The translations under genes were made by a program, and so were the position numbers. Positions 25,999 through 33,754 of a stretch of 41,839 bases of DNA are shown one piece after another. Within the stretch, counting starts at the first letter, position 1. Every line of letters starts with the position of its first letter. The notes under the pieces are model-generated. The model saw nothing but the letters and a program-made list of their open reading frames with translations. It was not told where the DNA came from and ran no database searches. The stretch comes from an uncultured Eubacteriales bacterium (GTDB lineage: Bacteria > Bacillota > Clostridia > TANB77 > CAG-508), in assembly GCA_902492015.1 (NCBI GenBank), contig CABUJR010000013.1, positions 1-41,839 on the forward strand, written 5' to 3'.

Positions 25999-27264
25999 GT
26001 GAAATTTAAAAATAAAGAAGATTTATCTTGGAGACGTTTAGATAATTATGCAAAATTATTTCCACTAGCCTCAACTAGAAAATATAGTTCTGTTTTTAGA
26101 CTATCAATAGTGCTAAAAGAAAAAATAAAGCCAGAAGTGCTAGAAAAAGCTGTAAAGTATGCACTTAAAAAATTTAAGTTTTTCAAGGTGAGAATGAGAA
26201 GAGGCATTTTTTGGTATTACTTTGAAAGCAATCCTAAAAATGTATTAATAGAAGAGGAATCAGATTATCCATGTAAATATATAGATTTGCCAGCAAATAA
26301 TGATTATTTGTTTAAAATAACATATTTTGATAAGAAGATTAATTTAGATATGTTCCATTGTTTAACTGATGGAAACAGTGCATTACATTTTTTAAAAGAA
26401 ATAACTTATAAATATATAGAAATAGAACATTTTGAATGTAAAGAAATTTCTAATGATATAGAAAGAAAGATAAATTACAATACAAAAGATAGTTATCAAT
26501 CAGCATATAATAAAAATTTAAAAGCAGATAGTAAAGGAAAAAAAGCTTATGTATTAAAAGGAAAGAAGTTGCTTCCAGGAGTAGTTGCAGTTACTCATGA
26601 ATATATTGATATGCTAAAACTTAAAGAAATAGCAAAACAAAATGAGGCGACAGTTACTCAATATTTAACTTCAGTTTTGATTTATGCAATATATCAAGAA
26701 CAGAAAAAAGAGAAAAAGCAAAATAGATTAATAAAAATAAGTGTTCCTGTAAACTTAAAAAAATATTTTCCATCAAAAACAATATCAAACTTTTTTTCAT
26801 ATATAGATGTTAATATAGATGCAAGTAAAGAAAAAAGTTTTGAAAATATATTAGAAGCTGTGAAAAAAGAATTTAAAGAAAAACTAAAAGAAGAAGAGCT
26901 TTTAAAAACAATAGCAACAAATGTAAAATTAGGAAATAATGCAATTTTAAGAATGCTTCCATTATTTATAAAAAAGAAGATAGTACAAATAGCATATAGA
27001 GAAATAAGAAAATATAATACTACAACATTTTCAAATGTAGGAAGAGTAGGATTTATAGCAGAATATAAACCTTATATAGATAAAGTATTATTTTTAATAG
27101 CACCAGAAAGTGTAGAGAAAATAAAGTGTACAGCATGTTCTGTAGATAATACAGTTATATTTTCAATAGCTTCAGTAATAGAAGAAAGAAATGTAGAAAA
27201 TACAATAAAAGAGTTTTTAAATTCTAAAGGAATTAAAGTTGAAATGGAAGGGAATGGAGTATAA
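25999..27264 (+). CDS. HxxxD acyltransferase, alcohol acetyltransferase-like
   Basis: The start is GTG with AAAGGAAA upstream. The 421-residue protein has the condensation/acyltransferase-type active-site motif HCLTDG (about 115-120; HxxxDG) and a late TTTFSNVGRVG segment (~344-354), as in the alcohol acetyltransferase/PapA-like fold. Such enzymes transfer an acyl group from CoA to a hydroxyl. It ends overlapping the next ATG by one base (TAATG), so translation is coupled. Together with the esterase-like neighbour, it suggests building and trimming of an acylated lipid or metabolite. Confidence 0.78.
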   Translation: MKFKNKEDLSWRRLDNYAKLFPLASTRKYSSVFRLSIVLKEKIKPEVLEKAVKYALKKFKFFKVRMRRGIFWYYFESNPKNVLIEEESDYPCKYIDLPANNDYLFKITYFDKKINLDMFHCLTDGNSALHFLKEITYKYIEIEHFECKEISNDIERKINYNTKDSYQSAYNKNLKADSKGKKAYVLKGKKLLPGVVAVTHEYIDMLKLKEIAKQNEATVTQYLTSVLIYAIYQEQKKEKKQNRLIKISVPVNLKKYFPSKTISNFFSYIDVNIDASKEKSFENILEAVKKEFKEKLKEEELLKTIATNVKLGNNAILRMLPLFIKKKIVQIAYREIRKYNTTTFSNVGRVGFIAEYKPYIDKVLFLIAPESVEKIKCTACSVDNTVIFSIASVIEERNVENTIKEFLNSKGIKVEMEGNGV

Positions 27265-27827
27265 TGTTATATCCAGAAATTAAAAGCATAAAAAAATATA
27301 AATTTATGGTGAACATTTTTTTAATTGTTACAGTTTTTATATCTGCCACTTTACTGCTTATAAATTATCTATTTTCACAGAAAATAAGTTGGTCTTTTAT
27401 AGCTATTTTAGGAATTATATATTTGTGGAGCACAATAATATTTGCACTTAGAAAAGGAATAAATTTAGGCTCAACAATATTAATTCATACAATTCAAATA
27501 CTGATTTTACTATTTTTTATAGATTTAATATTTGGATTTAAGAAGTGGTCATTTACAATAGGTTTTCCGATAGTAACAATGGTTTCAAATTTAGCAATGT
27601 CAATAATAACAATGATTAAATATAAAAAGTATGTTAAATATGCAATTTATGAAATGTTAATATTATTTATAGGTGTATTAATAAATTTAGTGATTATAGC
27701 AGTATTTAGAGAAAAAATAGTTTTAAATATAATAGCACTAGGAATAACAATTTTAAATTTTATGATAGTATTAATATTAAGTGCAAAAACTTTAAAAATA
27801 GAATTACAGAAAAAATTCCACATATAG
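27264..27827 (+). CDS. DUF6320-like membrane protein
   Basis: This protein has 187 residues with six hydrophobic helices in evenly spaced pairs. Its N-terminus (MLYPEIKSIKKYKF) and its position right after an alcohol-acetyltransferase-like gene match the DUF6320 family, usually found with that enzyme. It may hold the acyltransferase at the membrane or move its substrate. The ATG overlaps the stop of the preceding gene. Its last codons form part of the terminator stem. Confidence 0.65.
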   Translation: MLYPEIKSIKKYKFMVNIFLIVTVFISATLLLINYLFSQKISWSFIAILGIIYLWSTIIFALRKGINLGSTILIHTIQILILLFFIDLIFGFKKWSFTIGFPIVTMVSNLAMSIITMIKYKKYVKYAIYEMLILFIGVLINLVIIAVFREKIVLNIIALGITILNFMIVLILSAKTLKIELQKKFHI

Positions 27828-27850
27828 TTTAAAATATGTGGAATTTTTAT
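27811..27850 (+). terminator. Terminator overlapping the gene end
   Basis: AAAAATTCCACATA (27811-27824) pairs with TATGTGGAATTTTT (27835-27848). The left arm encodes the last residues of the membrane protein. Confidence 0.82.
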
Positions 27851-27860
27851 AAAAAACTAT

Positions 27861-27904
27861 AAAAAAATAAACTGGACGATATACTTAGTTCAGTTTATTT
27901 TTTT
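27861..27904. terminator. Second, bidirectional hairpin
   Basis: AAAAAAATAAACTG (27861-27874) and CAGTTTATTTTTTT (27891-27904) are perfect 14-base arms with T-runs on both strands. Confidence 0.75.
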
Positions 27905-27968
27905 ATGTATAATTCTTAAAGTGAAATTTTCTATGGATAGTAAAATATAATGGTAAAATAAGGCAAAA

Positions 27969-27997
27969 TTGAAAAATTATGTAAAGTATGGTATACT
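27969..27997 (+). promoter_or_regulatory. Sigma-A promoter with extended -10 (small element)
   Basis: TTGAAA (27969-27974), 17-base spacer, TGG then TATACT (27992-27997). The expected transcript has a leader of about 105 bases before the small frameshifted gene. AGTGTAC occurs twice in that leader (28001-28007 and 28024-28030). Confidence 0.7.
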
Positions 27998-28066
27998 AAA
28001 AGTGTACGTTATAGTTGTAAAACTAGTGTACATTGAAAATTGAATAGGGTAGAGAATTTCAGGTTA

Positions 28067-28086
28067 GATATTTCGATTTCGCTCCG
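28067..28086 (+). repeat. Left inverted repeat of a ~0.45 kb element
   Basis: GATATTTCGATT-TC-GCTCCG matches, in reverse complement and with one 1-base size difference, the right copy at 28467-28484. An outer pair GAATAGGG (28042-28049) and CCCTATTC (28497-28504) extends the symmetry. Confidence 0.65.
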
Positions 28087-28112
28087 ATTTTATATGAATA
28101 GGAGTTGATAAT

Positions 28113-28404
28113 ATGACATACGTAAGAGAAATTCAAGAAATTTATAATAAAATAAAAAATGAAATCGAAATTCTGGAAGGCAATAAAAGTCGTGAATATA
28201 AACGAATAGCTTATTTAATAGCTCGGTGAATATATTATTGTTTTGATAGAAGAATATGAAAAAGCTACTAATCGCAATGATAAGCAAGTTATTAAAGCTT
28301 TTTTAGAGATACTAAAAAAAGACCTTTATAGAAGTATGGTTCGTACTGATTATAAGTTTGAAATTGTTCAATTATACGCAATACTGAATCAATATGATTT
28401 TTAA
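28113..28404 (+). pseudogene. Frameshifted small helical protein gene
   Basis: AGGAG lies 8 bases before the ATG. The first frame gives 38 residues ending ...RIAYLIAR and a TGA at 28227. Removing one C at 28224 joins it to a second frame (GEYIIVLIEEYEKATNR ...) that runs to TAA at 28402-28404, giving one 96-residue protein. The combined product is helical and charged, without a known motif. A single inserted base explains everything, so this is a recent disabling mutation, a sequencing error, or less likely a programmed shift. It lies between inverted repeats and has its own promoter and terminator. Confidence 0.7.
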
Positions 28405-28408
28405 AAAT

Positions 28409-28460
28409 AAAAATCTTCCACTAATCTGAAATTCCAACCGGATTTAGTGAAAGATTTTTT
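28409..28460 (+). terminator. Terminator of the small element
   Basis: AAAAATCTTCCACTAATC (28409-28426) pairs with GATTTAGTGAAAGATTTTTT (28441-28460) with one mismatch and one small bulge, ending in T6. Confidence 0.8.
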
Positions 28461-28466
28461 ACTTAA

Positions 28467-28504
28467 CGGAGCAATCGAAATATCTGTATTTCGATTCCCT
28501 ATTC
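28467..28504 (-). repeat. Right inverted repeat, itself a hairpin
   Basis: CGGAGCAATCGAAATATC (28467-28484) mirrors the left repeat at 28067-28086. AATCGAAATA-TCTG-TATTTCGATT (28473-28496) is also a perfect 10-base hairpin, so the same nine bases occur three times in the element. Confidence 0.65.
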
Positions 28505-28540
28505 TTATTATAATTTAAAATAATGAAAATTGCAATAAAA

Positions 28541-28568
28541 AACTGCTAGCATATAAACACTAGCAGTT
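28541..28568 (-). terminator. Terminator of the minus-strand gene
   Basis: AACTGCTAG (28541-28549) and CTAGCAGTT (28560-28568) pair. On the minus strand the stem is followed by the T-run complementary to the A-run at 28536-28542. Confidence 0.8.
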
Positions 28569-28585
28569 ATTTTTTATGTACTTAA

Positions 28586-29104
28586 TTAGTCATCTGCTGG
28601 TTCTTGACCTTCTTTTTTAGGTTCTTCCCATTCTGATTTATGCTTTTCCCACCATTCAGGAAAGTTAGGATCTTTAGGGGAAAGAGTTTCTTTTATATCC
28701 GGTCTAATTCTTGTAGTATCACCATCAGCTTTGTTAAAAGGTGATAATATAGAAACTTCTACATTAGAGGCTAAATATAATAGTTCAAGTAATATACCTT
28801 TATTTTGTGACCAATTTTTTTGTGTGTAAGATTTGATAAAATCCTTTATTGTTTGTGATTCAGTTTTATATTTTCCAGTATGAACAGAATCTAATTGACC
28901 ATATAAATATTCTATATTTGGTTTATTTTCAATTAATATATCTTTGTCAAAATATATTGGATTTGCTTCTTCTTCTGAATATCCCAATCTAGTATAAAAA
29001 AGTCTAGCTTCTGAACGTTCTTTACTATCAGTACTATATAGACATCGATTAAATATTGCTTGTACATTATCTTCGTTCAAATCTAGAGGTTTAAATCCGT
29101 TCAT
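28586..29104 (-). CDS. Hypothetical acidic protein, start uncertain
   Basis: As annotated the ATG at 29104 gives 172 residues, but no ribosome binding site precedes it. A strong AAAAGGAG lies 8 bases before another ATG at 29138, which reads 15 codons in a different frame (MGFLNSKKIIKNERI) and stops inside this gene. Loss of one A in the A-rich run would join that start to this frame as MGFLNSKKIIK-MNGFKPLD. So the true gene is probably ~11 residues longer or has a coupled leader peptide. The product is acidic and helical with a Pro/Trp/Glu-rich tail; the family is not recognised. Confidence 0.65.
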   Translation of the reverse strand: MNGFKPLDLNEDNVQAIFNRCLYSTDSKERSEARLFYTRLGYSEEEANPIYFDKDILIENKPNIEYLYGQLDSVHTGKYKTESQTIKDFIKSYTQKNWSQNKGILLELLYLASNVEVSILSPFNKADGDTTRIRPDIKETLSPKDPNFPEWWEKHKSEWEEPKKEGQEPADD

Positions 29105-29262
29105 TTTTTATTATTTTTTTACTATTCAAAAATCCCATAATAAAATCTCCTTTTAAAAAACTAATTATATTTTAGCATAATTTACATAAATTTACAATAG
29201 TTTGTTACATAAATGTTAAAATACTGTAATTGTATAATTTATGTATTTGGAATACAATATAA

Positions 29263-31425
29263 ATGTCAAATATTATACAAAGGAAGATTGTTTGTAATAT
29301 GGCACAAGGATATCCTAATAAAGTAAATGCTATTGTAGATGAGATAGTAGAAAATAATAGTGTGTTTAAGTTAAAATCTCCTATAGAACAAGATAAAGAA
29401 AAAGATTCTATAGCCAAAAGTATTAATTCTGCATTATCAGTTTTAAATGAAGTTGGAAAAGAATTAGTACTTCAAGAATTATCTGTAGACCCTGATGAAA
29501 AGTTTAAAGGGTTTATTGATAGTGTTGGAAATGTAGATATTTCTGGACTATCTCAAATGACTGCAACTATTGTAAAAGAAAAAATAATTGAAGCAGAAAA
29601 AGAAGGAATAGATTTAAGACAAGGACAGCCTGTATTCAAAGATAATACAAAAGCTATACTAGTAGGAGGAGTTCTAACTGTAGCTGTAATAGATACAATG
29701 GTAAATAATTTCAATAATTTATCATATGAACAAAAGAAAGATTTGTTTGATAATTGGGATAGATTAACTAGTCCTCAAAAAAGTAGTGTTTTAAAATCAC
29801 AGTCAGAAAAATTACAAGAACAAGCTAATAAAGAAACCAATATTGAAAAGAAAAAAGATTTAGAACAAGCTGCTAAGCAAACTGATTTTCATAGTAGTGA
29901 GATAGAAAGATTATCAAGTCTTACTGAAAAAGAAGCTCAAATAGAAAATGAAAACCTTGCATCGATTTCCTCAGAATTCAAATTATATTATAAACAACAA
30001 AAAAAGGATGGAAAGTCTGAAAAAGATATAGCTATAGGTTTTGAGGACTATCGTGCTAAAATAATTGGTAATATTGCTAATGAAATTTCTAATAATCCTT
30101 ATATATCTTTTGAAGAACATGCTAATGCTCGTGCAATCATGAATAATGATAGTAAAATAGTAAAATTACAAAAATTTTTAAGAGATAAAGATGGATTAAA
30201 ATTTTCAGGGATGTCTTTACCTGAAGCCAGAAAACTTGCAGAACAAAATTCTAGTCAACTTGAAATAATAAATGATGCATATACTTTTCAACATAATCCG
30301 CAAATTTTAGAATATTATAAAATCACTCCTAAAGAAGCTCAATTAATAAGTTATGAAAAATGTCAAGAAATGTTAAATTTATATAATGAAACTTCATTAA
30401 AAAACATGGGATATGAAGACAATAAAATTTTAAATAAAACGATATTTCAAGAAATAGAGCAAATTCCTAATGCATTAGCAAAAGCAAATTTTTCACAAGA
30501 AGATATACTTGAAGCTATGAAACAATATAGAGATTACATAAATAATTATTCAGAAATTTCTGAAGAAGTAGCAGACAGCATAAATCAATCAACCTCTGAT
30601 GAAATTGTTTTAAATATACAGGACGATTTTAATTCATTAAAAGAAGAAGGACAAATAGATTCAAATGTTCATCAAATTTTAAATATATTAGCGCAAGTAA
30701 ACTATGGTAGTAATATGCAAAAAATTTTAACAAACTCTGAAATAAGAGAACAATTTTTAGCTCAATTCGACAAAGTTATAGAGCAAGGAATCAATTTAGA
30801 TCAAGATGTAAATTTAGATGAAGAATTAGCTCAAATATTTGGTCAATATTTTCAAGATAATTCAGTAGAAATGGACGTATCAGCTATTGAAGAACAAAAA
30901 GAACAGACTACTTATGAAGAGTATAATGAGGAAATGGCAAAAGTGGGGGAGGAATATTCAGCAGCAACTCAAAATATACAAGGCTCTGAGCAATTTGAAG
31001 AAAGTAAAGAAGAGGAAGCTGAAACAAAAGATGCAGAAACTATTGCTCAAGAAATTGCAAAACAAGAAGAAAACTTACCTGCAAAGCAAGATAATTCTTT
31101 TATAGGAAAAATTAGACGTGTTTTTGCCAACATGAGAGACATGAAAAATAAAGATAATTCAAAAGGATTTTTTGCAAGACTTGGCGCTTCTATTCAAACA
31201 GTATTTGGAAGTAAAAAAGAAGAATACTATGATGAGCAAGATACAGATATAACATCAAGTTCTAGTCAAAATAAAGAGCAAATGCAAAAAGAGAATCAGC
31301 AAACAAATTATTTAACTCAACATTTTGATATAAATGAAAAACAAGCTATTCAAGATTTAAAGAAAAAACAAGGAACTAAAGATCCTCAATTAAGTCAAGA
31401 AGACCAAGAACTGGAAAATGTATAA
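29263..31425 (+). CDS. Large acidic coiled-coil hypothetical protein
   Basis: The 720-residue protein has many Gln/Glu/Lys/Ser, with several helical and coiled-coil stretches (notably ~180-235 and ~540-620). A weakly hydrophobic segment at ~125-145 (AILVGGVLTVAVIDTMV) could be membrane-associated or buried, and there is a basic patch near ~625-655. The start could be ATG 29263 or ATG 29299: the better ribosome site AAAGGAAG lies 12 bases before the second. No family is recognised. It is divergent from the gene at 28586-29104. Confidence 0.72.
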   Translation: MSNIIQRKIVCNMAQGYPNKVNAIVDEIVENNSVFKLKSPIEQDKEKDSIAKSINSALSVLNEVGKELVLQELSVDPDEKFKGFIDSVGNVDISGLSQMTATIVKEKIIEAEKEGIDLRQGQPVFKDNTKAILVGGVLTVAVIDTMVNNFNNLSYEQKKDLFDNWDRLTSPQKSSVLKSQSEKLQEQANKETNIEKKKDLEQAAKQTDFHSSEIERLSSLTEKEAQIENENLASISSEFKLYYKQQKKDGKSEKDIAIGFEDYRAKIIGNIANEISNNPYISFEEHANARAIMNNDSKIVKLQKFLRDKDGLKFSGMSLPEARKLAEQNSSQLEIINDAYTFQHNPQILEYYKITPKEAQLISYEKCQEMLNLYNETSLKNMGYEDNKILNKTIFQEIEQIPNALAKANFSQEDILEAMKQYRDYINNYSEISEEVADSINQSTSDEIVLNIQDDFNSLKEEGQIDSNVHQILNILAQVNYGSNMQKILTNSEIREQFLAQFDKVIEQGINLDQDVNLDEELAQIFGQYFQDNSVEMDVSAIEEQKEQTTYEEYNEEMAKVGEEYSAATQNIQGSEQFEESKEEEAETKDAETIAQEIAKQEENLPAKQDNSFIGKIRRVFANMRDMKNKDNSKGFFARLGASIQTVFGSKKEEYYDEQDTDITSSSSQNKEQMQKENQQTNYLTQHFDINEKQAIQDLKKKQGTKDPQLSQEDQELENV

Positions 31426-31460
31426 TAAGTACCCATAAAAAAGAAATTTAATACATATTA

Positions 31461-31502
31461 AAAAACTCATGTAAAAATAAAAGTTTTACATGAGTTTTTT
31501 TG
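31461..31502 (+). terminator. Strong terminator
   Basis: AAAAACTCATGTAAAA (31461-31476) and TTTTACATGAGTTTTT (31484-31499) pair around a 7-base loop with T-tail. Confidence 0.88.
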
Positions 31503-31536
31503 TAATTAATAATATTTTTATTAATAAAATATTGTA

Positions 31537-31561
31537 ATATAAAAAATTAAATATTAAATAT
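31537..31561 (+). repeat. Direct repeat opening module A
   Basis: This 25-base AT-rich sequence recurs exactly at 33647-33671, 2110 bases on, and similarity continues through GAATTTTAAACATT into the hairpin and the end of the minus-strand genes. Confidence 0.8.
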
Positions 31562-31596
31562 CGAATTTTAAACATTAAAACCTTCTCCATAAAAAT

Positions 31597-31629
31597 GCGG
31601 AAAGCGCTGCAGTTTGCAACGCTTCTCGC
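31597..31629 (-). terminator. Terminator of minus-strand gene, module A
   Basis: The stem pairs TGCA/TGCA around GTT and extends through AAAGCG/CGCTT to GCGG/CGC, with one C-A mismatch. On the minus strand it is followed by ATTTTTAT. An outer CTCC (31585-31588) can pair with GGAG (31633-31636). Confidence 0.8.
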
Positions 31630-31643
31630 GGGGGAGGTATCGA

Positions 31644-32414
31644 TTATTTTGGAACAGCTGGAGCATAGATGTAATAAATTGCCGTTTCTCTTACATCATG
31701 CCACATATTGAACATATCGATTGCACCGTCGAAATCGTCATCGTCCTTATGTGTCTCCAAAAAACTCTGATACTCTTCCAAAATGCCTTTTTCCTTGTAT
31801 AAGGAATAGTAGTTCATTGTGACCAAAGCTATCCTCATTGTTGTAAAAAAGGGCTTGTCAGTAATTTCTTCTACATTTTTTACTGTTGTCAAGATATACT
31901 CAAACTCTTCTTCAGAGGTTACAAGCCGAAAATCTCTGACTCGATAGATTTCGTCATCTTGACCCCAACTGGAGTTATAGGCATCATTGAGAAAGTCTAA
32001 GAGGCCCGAAGCTTCTTGCTGAGTTTTTATTTTTTTACTAAGTGCTTCAACTCGTTCGACTAATCCCTCTTGGATATAGACATCATGCATTATGTATGCT
32101 TTGTCGTAATTGGATAACGGTTCAAGGTGCTCCAGGACAGAATACATTAACTGTATTTTTGCTTCATCTTCCTTTCCTTTTTCACAAACTAAAAGTTGAC
32201 TAGTTCCATTTTCAAGCTTGGCTTTAAAATCTTTAAGCAGCTTCAGCAGGATTTTTGTTGTATTAGTTCCCGTGTAGTATCTTCCATTTATTTTTATGGA
32301 ACTATAATAGGAACGATGATTTTTTAAATCCCGACTGTAAATTTCTATTGTCCGGTCCAAAATTCTTTTAATACTTTCCGGTACAATAATCATTGTGGTT
32401 CCTTCGTTTTTCAT
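31644..32414 (-). CDS. Unrecognised 256-aa protein, paralogue A of a duplicated pair
   Basis: AAAGGGG lies 8 bases before the ATG. The 256-residue protein is soluble: an N-terminal helical part (~10-60), then RYYTGTNTTKILLKLLK and LLVCEKGKEDEAK, a middle helical region, and a C-terminal IDMFNMWHDVRETAIYYIYAPAVPK. It is clearly homologous to the protein at 33755-34522, with both ends conserved and the middle about half identical. No domain is recognised. The gene is less AT-rich than the host and faces away from a radical SAM gene. It may be an accessory or immunity-like partner, but nothing in the sequence proves this. Confidence 0.75.
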   Translation of the reverse strand: MKNEGTTMIIVPESIKRILDRTIEIYSRDLKNHRSYYSSIKINGRYYTGTNTTKILLKLLKDFKAKLENGTSQLLVCEKGKEDEAKIQLMYSVLEHLEPLSNYDKAYIMHDVYIQEGLVERVEALSKKIKTQQEASGLLDFLNDAYNSSWGQDDEIYRVRDFRLVTSEEEFEYILTTVKNVEEITDKPFFTTMRIALVTMNYYSLYKEKGILEEYQSFLETHKDDDDFDGAIDMFNMWHDVRETAIYYIYAPAVPK

Positions 32415-32444
32415 ATATTAATCCCCTTTCAGATATTTTTTATG

Positions 32445-32473
32445 ATTATAACATATCTCGGAATTTCTTTCAA
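32445..32473 (-). promoter_or_regulatory. Promoter of paralogue A
   Basis: On the minus strand: TTGAAA (32473-32468), 17-base spacer, TGT then TATAAT (32450-32445). The -10 region and leader are almost identical to those of paralogue B. Confidence 0.75.
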
Positions 32474-32635
32474 ATTATGTAAATTATATATAAACGTTTA
32501 GATATTTATAAGATTGTATATAATTTTAGTAATAATAGAGCTATGTTAGAGAAAAAACTTAAGATACTACAGTGTGTTTTGCATGTTTTAAAGAATGGAA
32601 AAGTATATTCATACGATAGTTAACATAACTTTATA

Positions 32636-32664
32636 TTGATAAACCATCTTTTCTATGATATAAT
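32636..32664 (+). promoter_or_regulatory. Promoter of the radical SAM gene
   Basis: TTGATA (32636-32641), 17-base spacer, TGA then TATAAT (32659-32664). It is divergent from the paralogue A promoter. Confidence 0.78.
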
Positions 32665-32701
32665 ATAATCTCAAAAATATTTAATCACAGGAGGATTTGT
32701 T

Positions 32702-33595
32702 ATGAAACGGAAAGCTCAGAGTTTGAGTATCTGTGTACCTGGTTCTAAATGCGTGAACCAGTGCAAATTTTGTGTGTCATGTATGCACACATCAACTTAC
32801 AAGTGTCAGATGGATGAAAACCTTCCATTCTATGACTTGTATTACAAAGATTATGTGCGGAGGATGTGCTTTGCAAAGGAAAACGATGCCAATATTATGA
32901 TGATTACTGGCGATATTGAACCTTTACAAAACAGGAATTTCCTGCAAACTTTAGCACATATCAACAATGATGTTCTTCCAACAAAGGGATGTGGCAGTTT
33001 CCATTGGATTGAAATCCAGACTTCTGGGGTGCTTTTCGATAGGAACTATGCAAGATTCCTGAGAAACACCGTTGGAGTAAGTATCCTATCTCTTTCTTTA
33101 TCCAGCTTCGATGATGCTACAAATGCTGAGATTCAGCAGATGCCTCCGAAGAGGGCAATTAGCATTCAAGAGGTATGCTCAATAGCAAAAGAATATGATT
33201 TTACCCTGAGACTTAGTCTCAATATGAACAAAATGCTAATGCAATCTGTCGACAATTCTATTGAGAATATCTTTAAACAGGCTAAAGCACTTGGGGCAGA
33301 GCAACTGACATTCAGAAAGCTCTATACAGAGGGAGACAATCCGCAGAGCAGATGGATTGATGAGAACAAAGTTGGTGATGATGTGTTTGCTGAGATTGAT
33401 CACTATGTGATAGGAAACGGTAAACACCTTGGAATTCTGCCATATGGATATCATCAGTACTCTGTTCACGGCATATCTGTTGTTGTGGATAAAGACTGCA
33501 TGAACCAGGGGAAGGAGGAAACATCAAAGTACTTCGTGCTGAGACCAGACTGCAAACTGTATGACGGCTGGCACAAGGAAGACATCATTTTTTAA
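32702..33595 (+). CDS. Radical SAM protein, substrate unknown
   Basis: AGGAGG lies 7 bases before the ATG. The 297-residue protein has the canonical CX3CX2C cluster motif at C17-C21-C24 (CVNQCKFC), which holds a [4Fe-4S] cluster that cleaves S-adenosylmethionine to a radical. A GDIEPLQN segment (~81-88, replacing the usual GGE-type SAM contact) and LSLSLSS and LRLSLNMNK strands fit the partial TIM barrel. There is no SPASM domain or further Cys cluster. I see no small precursor peptide next to it. G+C near 43% in a sampled line marks it as foreign to the host. It is the variable gene of module A. Confidence 0.85.
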   Translation: MKRKAQSLSICVPGSKCVNQCKFCVSCMHTSTYKCQMDENLPFYDLYYKDYVRRMCFAKENDANIMMITGDIEPLQNRNFLQTLAHINNDVLPTKGCGSFHWIEIQTSGVLFDRNYARFLRNTVGVSILSLSLSSFDDATNAEIQQMPPKRAISIQEVCSIAKEYDFTLRLSLNMNKMLMQSVDNSIENIFKQAKALGAEQLTFRKLYTEGDNPQSRWIDENKVGDDVFAEIDHYVIGNGKHLGILPYGYHQYSVHGISVVVDKDCMNQGKEETSKYFVLRPDCKLYDGWHKEDIIF

Positions 33596-33614
33596 AAATT
33601 TTGAAAAAGACATT

Positions 33615-33641
33615 GCGCGCTTCTCTTTGAGAGAGGCGCGC
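33615..33641 (+). terminator. GC-rich hairpin after the radical SAM gene
   Basis: GCGCGC and GCGCGC-type arms with inner TCTC/GAGA form an 11-base stem around TTTGA. The T-tract after it is weak (TTGTC), so termination may be inefficient. Confidence 0.6.
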
Positions 33642-33646
33642 TTGTC

Positions 33647-33671
33647 ATATAAAAAATTAAATATTAAATAT
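33647..33671 (+). repeat. Direct repeat opening module B
   Basis: Exact copy of 31537-31561. It begins immediately after the hairpin of module A, marking the junction between the two modules. Confidence 0.8.
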
Positions 33672-33706
33672 AGAATTTTAAACATTTAAATTTTCCCCAT
33701 AAAATG

Positions 33707-33739
33707 GCGGAAAGCGTTGCAGTTTGCAACGCTTCTCGC
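33707..33739 (-). terminator. Terminator of minus-strand gene, module B
   Basis: Same hairpin as in module A but with the inner C-A mismatch restored to T-A (AAAGCGTTGCA with TGCAACGCTT). Outer TTCCCC (33693-33698) pairs with GGGGAA (33740-33745). On the minus strand it is followed by CATTTTAT. Confidence 0.8.
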
Positions 33740-33754
33740 GGGGAAGGGTATCTT

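Noticed and set aside
31581..33750. Module-end hairpins as integron-type attC sites
   Set aside because: No integrase is present, and each hairpin is followed by a T-run in the right place to end the minus-strand gene. A terminator explains it more simply.
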